A stretch of 64,000 nucleotides of DNA from the NCBI RefSeq assembly GCF_001672915.1, contig NZ_LZKR01000070.1:1-64000 (forward strand), written 5' to 3'. The notes under the pieces are model-generated. The model had not been told where the DNA came from, made no database searches, and worked only from the letters and a program-made list of their open reading frames with translations. Source of the DNA: Mycobacterium sp. 1245805.9. GTDB taxonomy: Bacteria > Actinomycetota > Actinomycetes > Mycobacteriales > Mycobacteriaceae. Each line of letters opens with the position of its first letter. The stretch's first letter is position 1. Shown here one piece after another: positions 1-8,971 of this stretch. The translations under genes and the position numbers were made by a program.

Positions 1-110
1 CCCCCACGGCGGCCCCCCCCCCCCCCCCCCCCGGGCCCCCGGGCCGGCCGGGGCGCCCGCGCGCCGCCCCCCGGCGGGGGGCGCGCGCGGGGGGGGGCGC
101 CCCCCCCCGC
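1..110. other. Low-complexity G/C run, probable assembly artefact
   Basis: Almost only G and C, dominated by homopolymer blocks of C and G. The FAD dehydrogenase reading frame is clean from about position 111 and becomes nonsense before it, so real gene sequence has apparently been replaced by noise at a contig end. No biological feature is assigned. Confidence 0.75.
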
Positions 111-1253
111 CACCAGGTCGACGAGCTGATCGTCGAGCGCGACGCGGTGACCGGCGTCCGCGGCACCGTGCTGGAGCCGTCGGCAGCCGCGCGCGGCGTG
201 GCTTCGTCGCGAACCGCGGTGGGGCAGTTCGAGTTCCGTGCGTCCGCGGTGATCGTCACCAGCGGCGGCATCGGCGGCAATCACGAGCTGGTGCGCAAGA
301 ACTGGCCGACGCGAATGGGCCGCGTCCCCGAGCAGTTGCTCAGCGGCGTGCCCGCCCACGTGGACGGCAGGATGATCGGCATCTCCCAGCGGGCCGGCGC
401 GCGGGTCATCAACCCCGACCGGATGTGGCACTACACCGAGGGAATCACCAACTACGACCCGATCTGGCCGCTGCACGGCATCCGCATCATCCCGGGCCCC
501 TCGTCGCTGTGGCTGGACGCGTCCGGCAAGCGGCTGCCGGTGCCGCTGTATCCCGGCTTCGATACCCTCGGCACGCTCGAGCACATCACCAAGTCCGGGC
601 ATGACTACACCTGGTTTGTGTTGAACGCCAAGATCATTGAAAAGGAGTTCGCGCTCTCCGGCCAGGAGCAGAACCCCGACCTGACCGGCCAGAGCGTGCG
701 CGAACTGCTGCGCAACCGGGCCAGCTCCGGGCCGCCGGCGCCGGTGCAGGCCTTCATCGACCGGGGCGTGGACTTCGTCAGCGCGGGCTCGCTGCGCGAG
801 CTGGTGACCGCGATGAACAAGCTGCCCGATGTGGAGCCCCTGGACTACGCCACGGCGGAGGCCGAGGTGACCGCCCGGGACCGCGAGGTGGCCAACCGGT
901 TCAGCAAGGACGGCCAAATCACCGCGATCCGCGCCGCGCGCGGGTACCTCGGCGACCGGCTGGGCCGGGTGGTGGCGCCGCACCGGCTGACCGATCCGAA
1001 GGCCGGGCCGCTGATCGCCGTCAAGCTGCACATCTTGACCCGAAAGACGTTGGGCGGCATCGAGACCGACCTGGCCGGGCGGGTGCTGACGGCCGCCGGG
1101 ACGCCGCTGACCGGGCTGTACGCAGCCGGCGAGGTAGCCGGCTTCGGCGGCGGCGGCGTGCACGGCTACCGGGCGCTGGAGGGCACGTTTCTGGGCGGCT
1201 GCATCTTCTCCGGGCGCGCCGCCGGCCGCGGCGCCGCCGACGACATCACCTAG
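111..1253 (+). CDS. FAD-binding dehydrogenase, KstD/fumarate-reductase type (5'-truncated)
   Basis: C-terminal ~380 residues of a flavin dehydrogenase of the FAD_binding_2 family (ketosteroid-dehydrogenase-like). The frame is open from about 111; the true start and the N-terminal Rossmann motif are lost in the corrupted sequence before it. The signature near the end, AAGEVAGFGGGGVHGYRALE, is the conserved C-terminal FAD-contacting stretch of this family. The first in-frame start-like codon (GTG 147) is not the real start, because the coding signal continues upstream. By position it matches Rv0785 of M. tuberculosis, whose substrate is unknown to me. It converges on the hydrolase at 1327. Confidence 0.85.
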   Translation, partial: HQVDELIVERDAVTGVRGTVLEPSAAARGVASSRTAVGQFEFRASAVIVTSGGIGGNHELVRKNWPTRMGRVPEQLLSGVPAHVDGRMIGISQRAGARVINPDRMWHYTEGITNYDPIWPLHGIRIIPGPSSLWLDASGKRLPVPLYPGFDTLGTLEHITKSGHDYTWFVLNAKIIEKEFALSGQEQNPDLTGQSVRELLRNRASSGPPAPVQAFIDRGVDFVSAGSLRELVTAMNKLPDVEPLDYATAEAEVTARDREVANRFSKDGQITAIRAARGYLGDRLGRVVAPHRLTDPKAGPLIAVKLHILTRKTLGGIETDLAGRVLTAAGTPLTGLYAAGEVAGFGGGGVHGYRALEGTFLGGCIFSGRAAGRGAADDIT

Positions 1254-1269
1254 GACTTCGAACGCCGAC

Positions 1270-1319
1270 CAGACGCAGAATCGCATCATTTGGCCGGAAA
1301 TCGTGCGATTCTGCGTCTG
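1270..1319. repeat. Long perfect inverted repeat between convergent genes
   Basis: CAGACGCAGAATCGCA at 1270-1285 is the exact reverse complement of TGCGATTCTGCGTCTG at 1304-1319, a 16-bp stem with an 18-base loop that itself has ATTT/AAAT ends. It lies between two convergent stop codons, so it may act as a bidirectional terminator, but there is no U-tract. The form resembles palindromic elements scattered in mycobacterial genomes (inference). Confidence 0.75.
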
Positions 1320-1326
1320 CTCGCGG

Positions 1327-1965
1327 TCAGAAGGTGACCGCGCTTTCCTCGGGCAGCACCTGGAAGTCGGTGGTGGTCATCTCGGTGAGCCGGCCGTAGT
1401 AAATTCCTCGCGCGTCGGGGGCGATGATGCCCTGGTGGATCGGCACCGCCCGCGCGGGCGCCACCGCGCGCAGGTAGTCGACGGCCTCGGCGATCTTCAT
1501 CCACGGCGCCGACGCCGGCGCGGCCAGCACGTCCACCGGCTCGTCGGGCACGAAAAGGGCGTCGCCGGGGTGCATCAGTCGCGCCGCATGGCCCCCGTCG
1601 CCGACCAGAAACGAAATGTTCTCTATCACAGGGATTTCCGGGTGGATCACGGCGTGCCGGCCCCCTAACGCCCGGACGGTCAGCTCGCCGATCTGCAGCT
1701 CGTCGCCGACGTGCACCGCCCGGCAGGGCGTGCCCAGCTGCTCGGTGGTTTGCGGATCGGCGTAGAGGTCCGCCTCGGGATTACCCTCGAGCAGCGAGGG
1801 CAGCCGGCTCACGTCGACGTGGTCGGGGTGCTGGTGGGTGATCAGGATCGCGGAGAGGCCGGTGATTCCCTCGAAACCGTGCGCGAAGGTTCCGGGGTCA
1901 AAAAGCACACGCGTGTTGTCGAACTCGGCAAGTAGGCAGGAATGGCCGAAGTGCGTAAGTTGCAT
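1327..1965 (-). CDS. Metallo-beta-lactamase-fold hydrolase (Rv0786c-like)
   Basis: 212-residue small MBL-fold metallohydrolase of the UlaG-like type. The protein opens with MQLTHFGHSCLL, typical of the family's first strand, and carries the metal-binding motif HQHPDH at residues 44-49. Later histidines (GGRHAVIHP, LMHPGDALF, PIHQG) complete the metal site. The start at ATG 1965 is chosen because the family homology begins there; the frame continues upstream but reads as low-quality sequence. It is divergent from the secreted-protein gene with a 27-bp gap. Substrate unknown. Confidence 0.88.
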   Translation of the reverse strand: MQLTHFGHSCLLAEFDNTRVLFDPGTFAHGFEGITGLSAILITHQHPDHVDVSRLPSLLEGNPEADLYADPQTTEQLGTPCRAVHVGDELQIGELTVRALGGRHAVIHPEIPVIENISFLVGDGGHAARLMHPGDALFVPDEPVDVLAAPASAPWMKIAEAVDYLRAVAPARAVPIHQGIIAPDARGIYYGRLTEMTTTDFQVLPEESAVTF

Positions 1966-1992
1966 ATCTACGATTGTGCCCTGACGGGGGTG

Positions 1993-2670
1993 ATGCCGAT
2001 GCGGGTGATCCTGGCGGCGATGCTGGCTGGCGGCTTCGCGGTGGCCCTGATCATCGTGGTACCCGCCCAGGCGGACCCGGAGGCCTGCCCTCCGGTGTGC
2101 GACCAGATCCCGAACAGCGCCTGGATCCAGCCGCGCGCGGTGCCGCTGGACGCGGTGTATCACTGGCCGGCGCTGGCGGGTTCATCGGTCCCGTTGACGG
2201 GCAGCGGGACGCCGAGGTTTCGCTTCGAGGAGCTGTGTGCGTCGCCGGAGGCGCCGCAGGACGCCCGCGCTTCGGCGGTCGCGGCGCGCGTCACGATCAC
2301 CCACCCGGACGGTCAATGGCAGTTGCAGGCCGAAATCCTGCACTGGCGCGGTGACACCGCCCGCGGCGGCCCGACAGCGGCAGGGGTATTCAGCAATGCC
2401 GTCGCCGCCCTGCGCGGCTGCCAGCAACGGGTCCCGGCGCAGTCGCCGTCGATCACCAGCGACGAGCCGAACCGGATGGCCGCGGTGCTCAGCGGTCCGG
2501 TCGTCATGCACACCTACCTCGTCGCCCATGTGGCCAGCAGCACGGTCAGCGAGCTCACCCTGTGGTCCCAGGGGCCGCCGCAGGCGTCCTGGCCGGCGAT
2601 GTCGGACGACAACGTGCTGAATTCCATGATCGCGCCCCTGTGCGACGCCTATATCGCGTCGTGCCCCTGA
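1993..2670 (+). CDS. Secreted hypothetical protein with N-terminal signal peptide
   Basis: About 225 residues. The N-terminus (MPMRVILAAMLAGGFAVALI followed by VVPAQA-DPE) is a signal peptide with a likely signal peptidase I site after AQA. Five cysteines lie in the exported part (two in ACPPVC, then in ELCAS, LRGCQ and the C-terminal CDAYIASCP), suggesting disulfides. In-frame GTG 1990 or ATG 1999 are alternative starts. It sits in the slot of Rv0787 between the MBL hydrolase and purS. I recognise no domain or function; it is probably periplasmic or cell-wall associated. Confidence 0.7.
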   Translation: MPMRVILAAMLAGGFAVALIIVVPAQADPEACPPVCDQIPNSAWIQPRAVPLDAVYHWPALAGSSVPLTGSGTPRFRFEELCASPEAPQDARASAVAARVTITHPDGQWQLQAEILHWRGDTARGGPTAAGVFSNAVAALRGCQQRVPAQSPSITSDEPNRMAAVLSGPVVMHTYLVAHVASSTVSELTLWSQGPPQASWPAMSDDNVLNSMIAPLCDAYIASCP

Positions 2671-2717
2671 CCGGCCGGTAGAGTTGGCGCCGGTACAACC
2701 CCTGAGGAGGAGCGCCG

Positions 2718-2957
2718 GTGAGCCGGGTGGTCGTTCATGTGATGCCCAAAGCGGAGATTCTGGACCCGCAGGGTCAGGCAATTGTCGGCGCCCTGGGTCG
2801 GCTCGGCCACCCGGGGATCTCGGATGTCCGGCAGGGCAAGCGATTTGAGCTGGAGGTGGACGAGTCCGTCGACGACGCCACGCTCGCCGAGATCGCCGAA
2901 TCGCTGTTGGCCAACACCGTGATCGAGGACTGGACGATCAGCCGGGAGGCGCAGTGA
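2718..2957 (+). CDS. purS: Phosphoribosylformylglycinamidine synthase subunit PurS
   Basis: 79-residue PurS, the small structural subunit that bridges PurL and PurQ in the actinobacterial FGAM synthase (step 4 of purine synthesis). It shows the family pattern [17 protein letters not shown] and GKRFELEVD. The GTG start at 2718 follows a strong GAGGAGGAG ribosome site. The stop overlaps the purQ GTG by four bases, so the two are translationally coupled. purL lies 23 kb downstream at 25954, farther than I recall for M. tuberculosis, because of the intervening accessory block. Confidence 0.95.
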   Translation: MSRVVVHVMPKAEILDPQGQAIVGALGRLGHPGISDVRQGKRFELEVDESVDDATLAEIAESLLANTVIEDWTISREAQ

Positions 2958-3628
2958 CGGCGCGGATCGGCGTCATCACCTTTCCCGGGACGCTTGACGA
3001 CGTGGACGCCGCCCGCGCGGCGGGCGGCGTCGGCGCCGAGGCGGTCGCTCTGTGGCACGCCGACGCCGACCTGAAGGGGGTCGACGCGGTGGTGGTTCCC
3101 GGCGGCTTTTCCTACGGTGACTACCTGCGCGCCGGCGCGATCGCCAGGTTCGCCCCGGTGATGGGCGCGGTGGTCGAAGCCGCGGGACGCGGAATGCCGG
3201 TATTGGGAATTTGCAACGGTTTTCAGGTGATCTGTGAGGCCGGACTGCTGCCCGGCGCCCTGACTCGCAATGCGGGCTTGCACTTCGTCTGCCGCGACGT
3301 CTGGCTGCGGGTGGAATCGACCTCGAGCGCCTGGACCTCTCGTTTCGAGTCCGGCGCGGACCTGCTGGTGCCGCTGAAATCGGGCGAGGGCCGCTACGTC
3401 GCGCCCGCGGACGTGCTCGACGAGCTGGAGGGCGAGGGGCGGGTGGTGTTCCGCTACCACGACAATCCGAACGGCTCGCAGCGTGACATCGCCGGCATCA
3501 GCTCGGCCAACGGCCGCGTCGTCGGGCTGATGCCGCATCCCGAGCACGCCATCGAGGCGCTGACGGGACCCTCCGACGACGGCCTCGGCCTGTTCTATTC
3601 GGCGCTGGACGCCGTGCTGGCCGCTTAG
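2954..3628 (+). CDS. purQ: FGAM synthase glutaminase subunit PurQ
   Basis: 224-residue class I glutamine amidotransferase that supplies ammonia to PurL in the conversion of FGAR to FGAM. The nucleophile is Cys87 in VLGICNGFQ, and the His195/Glu197 pair lies in MPHPEH. N-terminal ITFPGTLDD and [17 protein letters not shown] are family signatures. It starts at GTG 2954 inside the purS stop (4-bp overlap). Its 3' end overlaps the convergent acyltransferase gene by four bases. Confidence 0.96.
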   Translation: MTARIGVITFPGTLDDVDAARAAGGVGAEAVALWHADADLKGVDAVVVPGGFSYGDYLRAGAIARFAPVMGAVVEAAGRGMPVLGICNGFQVICEAGLLPGALTRNAGLHFVCRDVWLRVESTSSAWTSRFESGADLLVPLKSGEGRYVAPADVLDELEGEGRVVFRYHDNPNGSQRDIAGISSANGRVVGLMPHPEHAIEALTGPSDDGLGLFYSALDAVLAA

Positions 3629-5010
3629 CCGGAAATCACAGCCGCGCAACGTAATTCGTGGAATGCCGCGGTGAGCGCGTCGGTCGCTTCGTGCGGGTCG
3701 TTGAACGTCCGGTCGTCGGTGAGCACCGCGATGCCGAGCTGGTCGACGTAGCTCCACACGGTGATGTTGACCGGCGCGCCCGGCGACAGCACGCCGGTCG
3801 AGTAGATCTCGCTGACCGTGGCGCCGCCGAAGTGGCCACGCTCGCGCGGGCCCACGACGCTGGACACCGCGACGTTCATCACCTTGTTCGGCGCCTCCCG
3901 CTGTGCCAGCCAGCGAAACGCGGCCGGCGCCAGCGCGGTGGGTAGGTAGGTCATCATCCGCTCGTAGAGTCTGGGGCCCAGAATTTCGTGGTCTTCCTTG
4001 GCGATTCGGGTCGCCAGCGCGACCAGCCGCGCCCGTTCGGTCGCGTCGGCGATGTGCACGGGCAGTGAAACCATCAGGCCGCTGATCTCGTTGCCGGTGA
4101 TCCGGTCGGACTTGTCGGTGGCGGTGGGCACGGAGGCGATGATGGGCCGGTCGGCCGCTCCGTCGTAGGCCAGCAACAGCTTCCGAAGGCCCCCGGCCGC
4201 GGTCGCCAGCACCATGTCGTTCATCGTGATGCCCAACGCCTTGGCGGTCGCCTTGACGTCGGGCAGCGGCAGCGTCGCAGTGGCGAACCGCCGCCGCGGT
4301 GACACGACGTGGTTGAGGAAGGTCGGCGGTGCGTCGAACGGGTCGGCCAGGTCGGGGTGTTTTCCGCGCTGCCGGGACCGGCGGCGGACCCGGGACAACC
4401 CCACGGCCGCGTCTTTGACCAGGCCCGGCAGCGTGGCGGCTTGCCGCAGGTGGTCGCGTCCGGCGGCGCGCAGCAGGTCGGACGTCGACGGGGTGGCGCA
4501 GGGTTGGTCGTCGTCCCGCTCGTCGGTCGGCCCGTCCTCGAGGTCCATCGCGCGCGCAAGCAGGTTGACGGAGGCGACGCCGTCGGCCAGCGCGTGGTGG
4601 ATCTTGCCGATCAGCGCGAAGCGGCCGCCGGTCAGGCCCTCGGCGAAATGAAACTCCCACAGTGGCCGGCCGCGATCCAGCGGCGTGGAGGCCACCTCGC
4701 CGATGACGCCGTCGAGCTCCCGGCGGCCGCCCGGCGCGGGCACCCGCACCCGCCGCAGGTGGTAGTCCAGGTCGACCTCGCAGTTCTCCAGCCACATCGG
4801 GTGATGCAGTCGCCAGGGAATGTCGACGAGCTTGTAGCGCAACGGTTCTAGCAGATGCAGCCGTCGGCGCACGTGGTGTCGGAACGCCTCGAAGCCGAAG
4901 TCAGAGTCGCAGCTGGAGGGGTCGAGGACCGCGACTTTCAGCGTGTGTGTGTGCAGATTCGGCGCCTCGCTGTACAGCAGCATGGCGTCCATGCCGTTGA
5001 GCCTCTTCAC
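3625..5010 (-). CDS. WS/DGAT-type wax ester/triacylglycerol acyltransferase
   Basis: 461 residues, the usual length for the mycobacterial WS/DGAT (Tgs) family, which joins acyl-CoA to fatty alcohols or diacylglycerol for storage lipid. The catalytic motif HHALADG is at residues 138-144, after the typical [10 protein letters not shown] segment; the C-terminal half has the [12 protein letters not shown] block. The start [15 protein letters not shown] matches the family's N-terminus. A PlsC-like acyltransferase lies just upstream on the same strand (24-bp gap), suggesting a lipid-assembly operon. The exact acceptor cannot be told. Confidence 0.9.
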   Translation of the reverse strand: MKRLNGMDAMLLYSEAPNLHTHTLKVAVLDPSSCDSDFGFEAFRHHVRRRLHLLEPLRYKLVDIPWRLHHPMWLENCEVDLDYHLRRVRVPAPGGRRELDGVIGEVASTPLDRGRPLWEFHFAEGLTGGRFALIGKIHHALADGVASVNLLARAMDLEDGPTDERDDDQPCATPSTSDLLRAAGRDHLRQAATLPGLVKDAAVGLSRVRRRSRQRGKHPDLADPFDAPPTFLNHVVSPRRRFATATLPLPDVKATAKALGITMNDMVLATAAGGLRKLLLAYDGAADRPIIASVPTATDKSDRITGNEISGLMVSLPVHIADATERARLVALATRIAKEDHEILGPRLYERMMTYLPTALAPAAFRWLAQREAPNKVMNVAVSSVVGPRERGHFGGATVSEIYSTGVLSPGAPVNITVWSYVDQLGIAVLTDDRTFNDPHEATDALTAAFHELRCAAVISG

Positions 5011-5034
5011 ACGCCACCTCGCCCCGCCGACGCG

Positions 5035-5844
5035 TCAGCCCAGAATCGGGAACCGGCGCTCGTCGGCCAGACGCTTCAGCGCGGCCTCCATCACGGCTCG
5101 CACATGCGCGTCGACCTCGTCGACGTCGGGATCGTCGCCGAAGCGGGCGGCGATGTCGATCGGCTCGAGGACCTCCGTGACGATCTTGGCCGGCAGCGGC
5201 AGGTTAGGCGGCAAGATCACGCTCAGGCCGAATGGGAAACCGAAGCTGATCGGCAAGATGTTGATCCGGGCCTTCGTCAGTCGCAGCGTGCGCGCCAGCC
5301 AGTTGCCGCGGGTCAGGAACAGCTGCGTCTCCTGGGCGCCGATGGACACGGCGGGAACGATCGGCACCCCGGCTTCGATCGCCGTCCTGACGTAGCCGGT
5401 GCGACCGTCGAAGTCGATGGTGGTCGCGCTGAAGGTGGACCGGTAGGAGTCGTAGTCGCCGCCCGGGAAGACCAGCACCACCGCACCCGAATGCAAAGCG
5501 GCGGCCGCGTTTTCGCGGCTCGCCTCGATGACCCCGAGGCGGCGCAGCCACCCATCCAGCGGACCCATGAACAGCCCGTAATGGCCCAGGGTGTAGACGG
5601 GGCGGTCGTATCCGAACCTCTCGTAGAAGGCCGGCGAGAAGATCAGCACGTCGGGAGTGAACATGCCGCCGGAGTGATTGGACACCACGAGCGCCCCGCC
5701 GGTCGACGGGACATTGTCGATGTTCCGCACCTCGGCGCGATAATACCGCTTGATGACCGGTCCGAGGGCCTTGGAGACCTGCTCGGTGAGGGCCGGATCC
5801 CACTTGGCGGTTTCAGGATTGTCCGCTGTCTCAACAACCTTCAT
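5035..5844 (-). CDS. Lysophospholipid acyltransferase family protein (PlsC-like)
   Basis: About 269 residues. Carries the acyltransferase motif region VVSNHSGGMFTPDVLIFSPA: a spaced variant of the usual HX4D motif seen in actinobacterial members. Also has the FPGGDYDSYR glycine-rich loop and EAGVPIVPAVSIGAQ. ATG 5844 is preferred because GGGGAG precedes it closely; ATG 5871 is an in-frame alternative without a ribosome site. It is upstream of the WS/DGAT gene and may be co-transcribed. Likely role: acylation of glycerol-lipid intermediates at the membrane. Confidence 0.8.
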   Translation of the reverse strand: MKVVETADNPETAKWDPALTEQVSKALGPVIKRYYRAEVRNIDNVPSTGGALVVSNHSGGMFTPDVLIFSPAFYERFGYDRPVYTLGHYGLFMGPLDGWLRRLGVIEASRENAAAALHSGAVVLVFPGGDYDSYRSTFSATTIDFDGRTGYVRTAIEAGVPIVPAVSIGAQETQLFLTRGNWLARTLRLTKARINILPISFGFPFGLSVILPPNLPLPAKIVTEVLEPIDIAARFGDDPDVDEVDAHVRAVMEAALKRLADERRFPILG

Positions 5845-5924
5845 GGCTCCCCGCCGTCGTGTTTCTGCCATTTGCTAGTGATAGCCGGTGTGACGCCGGT
5901 CTCAAACCTCAGCGCCAGCATGGC

Positions 5925-5957
5925 ATATGCTACTCTCCATTTTAGAGAATGTCATAT
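5925..5957. promoter_or_regulatory. Imperfect palindrome in divergent promoter (candidate operator)
   Basis: ATATG at 5925-5929 pairs with CATAT at 5953-5957, and inner TCTC pairs with GAGA, giving 11 of 16 matching positions per half. It is AT-rich and lies between the minus-strand acyltransferase and plus-strand epimerase genes, so it could bind a regulator of both. No regulator gene is adjacent. Confidence 0.45.
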
Positions 5958-5992
5958 CCGTTTGCTGATAACTCGTCGCACATCGGGGGGAG

Positions 5993-7072
5993 ATGTCGGA
6001 AAAGGTTCTTGTCACGGGGGGTTTCGGGCTGGTCGGTTCGCAGACGGTGCGCCGGCTGGTTGCCGCCGGCCATCGCGTCGTCGCCACCGACCTCGGCACC
6101 CGCGACCAGCGCAAGGCCACGAGGTCGCTGCCGGCGGGAGCGGAGGCACACTGGGCGGACCTGACCGACCCGAACCAGGTCGATCGCCTCGTCGCCGACA
6201 CCTCGCCGACGGTGATAATTCATCTGGCCGCGATCATTCCGCCGTCGATCTATCGCGACGCTGACCTGGCCCGCCGCGTCAACGTGCAGGCGACCGTGGC
6301 GCTGCTGCGTGCCGCGCAGTCGAGCCAGAATCGGGTGCGCTTCATCCAGGCGTCGAGCAATGCCGTGCACGGCGCGCGCAACCCGCACCGGCACCCCGAG
6401 CTGTTGCGCGCCGACACCCCGCTGCGGCCGGCCGATCTATACGGCGCGCACAAGGCGGAGGTCGAAGGCCACGTACGGGGTTCTGGCCTGGACTGGGTGA
6501 TCCTTCGGCTGGCCGGAGTTCTGAGCGTGGACCTGGGCGCCATGCCGCTCAACATGGACGCGCCGTATTTGGAGAGCGCACTGCCGACCGACGGACGCAT
6601 CCACACGATCGATGTCCGCGACGCAGCGCTCGCGTTCGCCGCCGCGACGACGGCCGATGTTCTCGGCGAAATCCTGCTGGTCGGCGGCGACGAGTCACAC
6701 CTGCTCCGCCAGGGAGACGTCGGCAAGGCATTGGCCACCGCCCGCGGCCTGGTCGACGTCCTGCCCGGGGGCAGGCCGGGCGATCCCGACAGCGACGAGA
6801 ACTGGTACATCACAGACTGGATGGACACCACCCGCGCTCAGCAGGCGCTGCAATTCCAGCACCATTCCTGGCCGGACATGCTGGCCGAGATGCGTGCGGC
6901 CGCCGGCTGGCGGCGCCAACCGGCACGGGTGATCTCACCGCTCGTGCGTCAATTCCTCAAAAGGCGTGCGGCCTACCGGGATTGGCCGGGAACTTACGCC
7001 GACCCGTGGGGCGCGATCAGGGCCGAGTTCGGCGAGCCCCGGCCCGATACGCCGGGGCCCGCCATGACCTAG
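5993..7072 (+). CDS. NAD(P)-dependent epimerase/dehydratase (extended SDR)
   Basis: 359 residues. The cofactor motif GGFGLVG is at residues 9-15, and the catalytic set is Ser121/122 with Y150-x3-K154 (YGAHK), an extended short-chain dehydrogenase pattern. ATG 5993 follows a GGGGGGAG ribosome site. The substrate cannot be inferred; sugar-nucleotide or isoprenoid/steroid 3-beta-ol type activities are possible. It is divergent from the acyltransferase genes across a palindromic promoter region. Confidence 0.88.
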   Translation: MSEKVLVTGGFGLVGSQTVRRLVAAGHRVVATDLGTRDQRKATRSLPAGAEAHWADLTDPNQVDRLVADTSPTVIIHLAAIIPPSIYRDADLARRVNVQATVALLRAAQSSQNRVRFIQASSNAVHGARNPHRHPELLRADTPLRPADLYGAHKAEVEGHVRGSGLDWVILRLAGVLSVDLGAMPLNMDAPYLESALPTDGRIHTIDVRDAALAFAAATTADVLGEILLVGGDESHLLRQGDVGKALATARGLVDVLPGGRPGDPDSDENWYITDWMDTTRAQQALQFQHHSWPDMLAEMRAAAGWRRQPARVISPLVRQFLKRRAAYRDWPGTYADPWGAIRAEFGEPRPDTPGPAMT

Positions 7073-7089
7073 TACGCGCGTCGGACCCC

Positions 7090-7569
7090 TCAACCGGCGT
7101 CGCGCACCAACTGGTGTGCCGTCGAAGGCACTTCGGCCGGAACGACTGTGGGTTCTAGCTGCCCGAACAAATCGATCGCGTCGGCGATGGCGGCGTCGAC
7201 CAGGGAAGCGAAGTCCTCGAACGAAACGCCCTTCCGGATCCACTGCGACCTGCGCGCCACCACGCCGATGCGCTGCGGATCGGAGGAGCCGTGCACGACG
7301 GCGATGACCTCCCGGTCCTGCGCGTTCCACGTGTCGGCGAAGTGCGTCAACCACGGCCGGTCGGTGGCCGGAAAGAAGCACGCGGGGGTTACCCGGACGA
7401 TCAGCACGTCGCCCTGTGTCGGGCAGACCTCGAGATGGACGTGGAGCCGGCGCGGGCGGGTGTTGGCGACGTAGAAAAACTCGCCGTCGTGTCGGCCCCG
7501 GAAGTAGCGGCTGCCGCGCGTGCACAGGTAGCGCTCGACCAGGTCTGCGCAGAACGGCTCACTCGACAT
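7090..7569 (-). CDS. Hypothetical protein, YbjN/chaperone-like fold
   Basis: 159-residue acidic protein with the layout of mycobacterial YbjN-type (type III secretion chaperone-like) proteins: an N-terminal helix, beta-strands around YFRGRHDGEFFYVANT, and C-terminal helices (FEDFASLVDAAIADAIDLF). No catalytic motif. It is downstream of the P450 gene on the same strand, separated by 97 bp that hold a hairpin (7648-7670). Family placement is a guess from pattern. Confidence 0.6.
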   Translation of the reverse strand: MSSEPFCADLVERYLCTRGSRYFRGRHDGEFFYVANTRPRRLHVHLEVCPTQGDVLIVRVTPACFFPATDRPWLTHFADTWNAQDREVIAVVHGSSDPQRIGVVARRSQWIRKGVSFEDFASLVDAAIADAIDLFGQLEPTVVPAEVPSTAHQLVRDAG

Positions 7570-7647
7570 GAGTCGATACTGAGGCCGCCGGCTTGGCGGA
7601 TCCTTTGAGCCGAGCTAGCCGGGAGCGAAGAAAATGTTGAGAATTGG

Positions 7648-7670
7648 CTGAGCGAGGGGATCCCGCTCAG
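7648..7670 (-). terminator. Hairpin at the P450 3' end
   Basis: CTGAGCG and CGCTCAG form a 7-bp stem around a short GC-rich loop, overlapping the stop codon of the P450 gene on the minus strand. No T-run follows, as is common for mycobacterial terminators. It may separate the P450 from the downstream gene. Confidence 0.4.
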
Positions 7671-8875
7671 GCGAGCACCCGCACCGGAACGTTGGACCAG
7701 CCCGCGACGTTTTGCATCGTCACCCGTTTGCAGCCGTCCCAGATCACCTCGTAGCGGGGCATCAGGTCCAGCAGCTTCCCCAGGGCGATCGCGCTTTCCA
7801 ACCGGGCCAGCGCGGCCCCCAGGCAACTGTGCACACCGTATCCGAAGCCGAGGTTCTGCGCCTCCGAGCGATCGCGGTCGATGTCGAATTTGTCCGCGTC
7901 GGTGAAGGCCTCGGGATCGCGGTTCGCCGCACCGCCCAAGAGGAATACCGGCTTGCCGGCGGGGATCGTGACGCCGTGCAGGTGAACGTCTTTCAGCGAA
8001 CAGCGGACGTTGTACTGCGCGGGTGCCTCGTAGCGCAGCACCTCCTCGATCGCCGCGGGCACCTTGGAGCGGTCGTCGAGCAGCTTTTGCCATTGGTCGG
8101 GGTTGCGCGCGAACTGCACGATCGCGTTGCCGACCAGCTTGGTGACGGTCTCGGCGCCCGCGCCACCCAAAAGTGTTGCGAATCCGGTGATTTCGATGTC
8201 ATCGAGGCGGGTGGTTCCCCCTTCGTCGCGCTCGACCTCGGCGGCGATCAGGGCGCTGATCATGTCGTCCTGCGGTTGCTTGCGTCGTTCCTGTATCAGG
8301 TTGTAGTAGAACGCCCCGGCCGAAGTGACCGCCTCCCAGTTGCTTTCGTTCATCTCGATCTGGCCGGGTTCGCGGTGCAGCGAGGCGTCGACCCAATGCC
8401 GGATTTGCTGGCGGTGCTCGGCGGGAACCCCGAGGACCGTGCTGATCACTTCGACAGGAAACAGCGCCGAGAAGTCGGCGACCACATCGAATTGCTCGGG
8501 ATCGACCCGCGACAGGTGGTAGTCGATCAGCTCGGTCACGCTGTCCTGCAACGCGGTGATCGCGCGCGGCGTGAAGACCTTGTTGACCAGGCTGCGCATG
8601 CGCCGATGCTCCGGGGGATCCATGAAGATCATCGACTTGGCCTCCGCGGGGAGGTTGTCGTTCTTGACCATGGCGAGGTCGATCCCGCGGGCCGACGAAT
8701 ACGTCTCGTGGTCCTTGAACGCGGCCGCCACGTCCCGGTGGCGGGTGAGCGCGTAGAAATCGTGCTCCGCGCTGTAGTAGACCGGCGCCTCTTCGCGCAT
8801 CCGCCGATACGTCGGATATGGGTCGTTGAAAAACTCTTCCGAGAACGGGTCGAAGACCAGCTCGGTCGCCGTCAT
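7667..8875 (-). CDS. Cytochrome P450
   Basis: 402 residues. The heme-binding loop FGYGVHSCLGAA has the ligand Cys at residue 351. The I-helix oxygen-activation motif reads GGAGAETV (Glu-Thr rather than the usual Asp-Thr), and the K-helix ExxR is EEVLR. ATG 8875 follows GAGGAGGACA; the frame runs 18 codons further upstream with no support. Substrate and CYP family not assigned. A 24-bp palindrome lies just upstream, and a nitroreductase-like gene and a divergent TetR follow on that side, so the set is probably an inducible oxidation cassette. Confidence 0.93.
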   Translation of the reverse strand: MTATELVFDPFSEEFFNDPYPTYRRMREEAPVYYSAEHDFYALTRHRDVAAAFKDHETYSSARGIDLAMVKNDNLPAEAKSMIFMDPPEHRRMRSLVNKVFTPRAITALQDSVTELIDYHLSRVDPEQFDVVADFSALFPVEVISTVLGVPAEHRQQIRHWVDASLHREPGQIEMNESNWEAVTSAGAFYYNLIQERRKQPQDDMISALIAAEVERDEGGTTRLDDIEITGFATLLGGAGAETVTKLVGNAIVQFARNPDQWQKLLDDRSKVPAAIEEVLRYEAPAQYNVRCSLKDVHLHGVTIPAGKPVFLLGGAANRDPEAFTDADKFDIDRDRSEAQNLGFGYGVHSCLGAALARLESAIALGKLLDLMPRYEVIWDGCKRVTMQNVAGWSNVPVRVLA

Positions 8876-8917
8876 TGTGTCCTCCTCAACCGCGTCGCGC
8901 GGACAGCCGCTAACCGC

Positions 8918-8941
8918 GATGCTGAGCACTTGCTTAGCATC
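8918..8941. promoter_or_regulatory. Near-perfect 24-bp palindrome upstream of the P450 gene
   Basis: The half-site GATGCTnAGCA is repeated in inverse (TGCTnAGCATC) with only two mismatched positions per half, centred about 55 bp upstream of the P450 start. This is the size and form of TetR-family operators. The nearby TetR (9429) could bind it, but its own promoter has a different palindrome (9382-9406). Confidence 0.6.
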
Positions 8942-8971
8942 GGGCGCGGCCCGGGGTCAAGGCGACCGCTG

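Noticed and set aside
2774..4795. A 673-codon open frame on the minus strand across purS, purQ and the acyltransferase
   Set aside because: Arg/Pro/Gly-rich translation, no domain, and it overlaps three clear genes; a GC-driven shadow.
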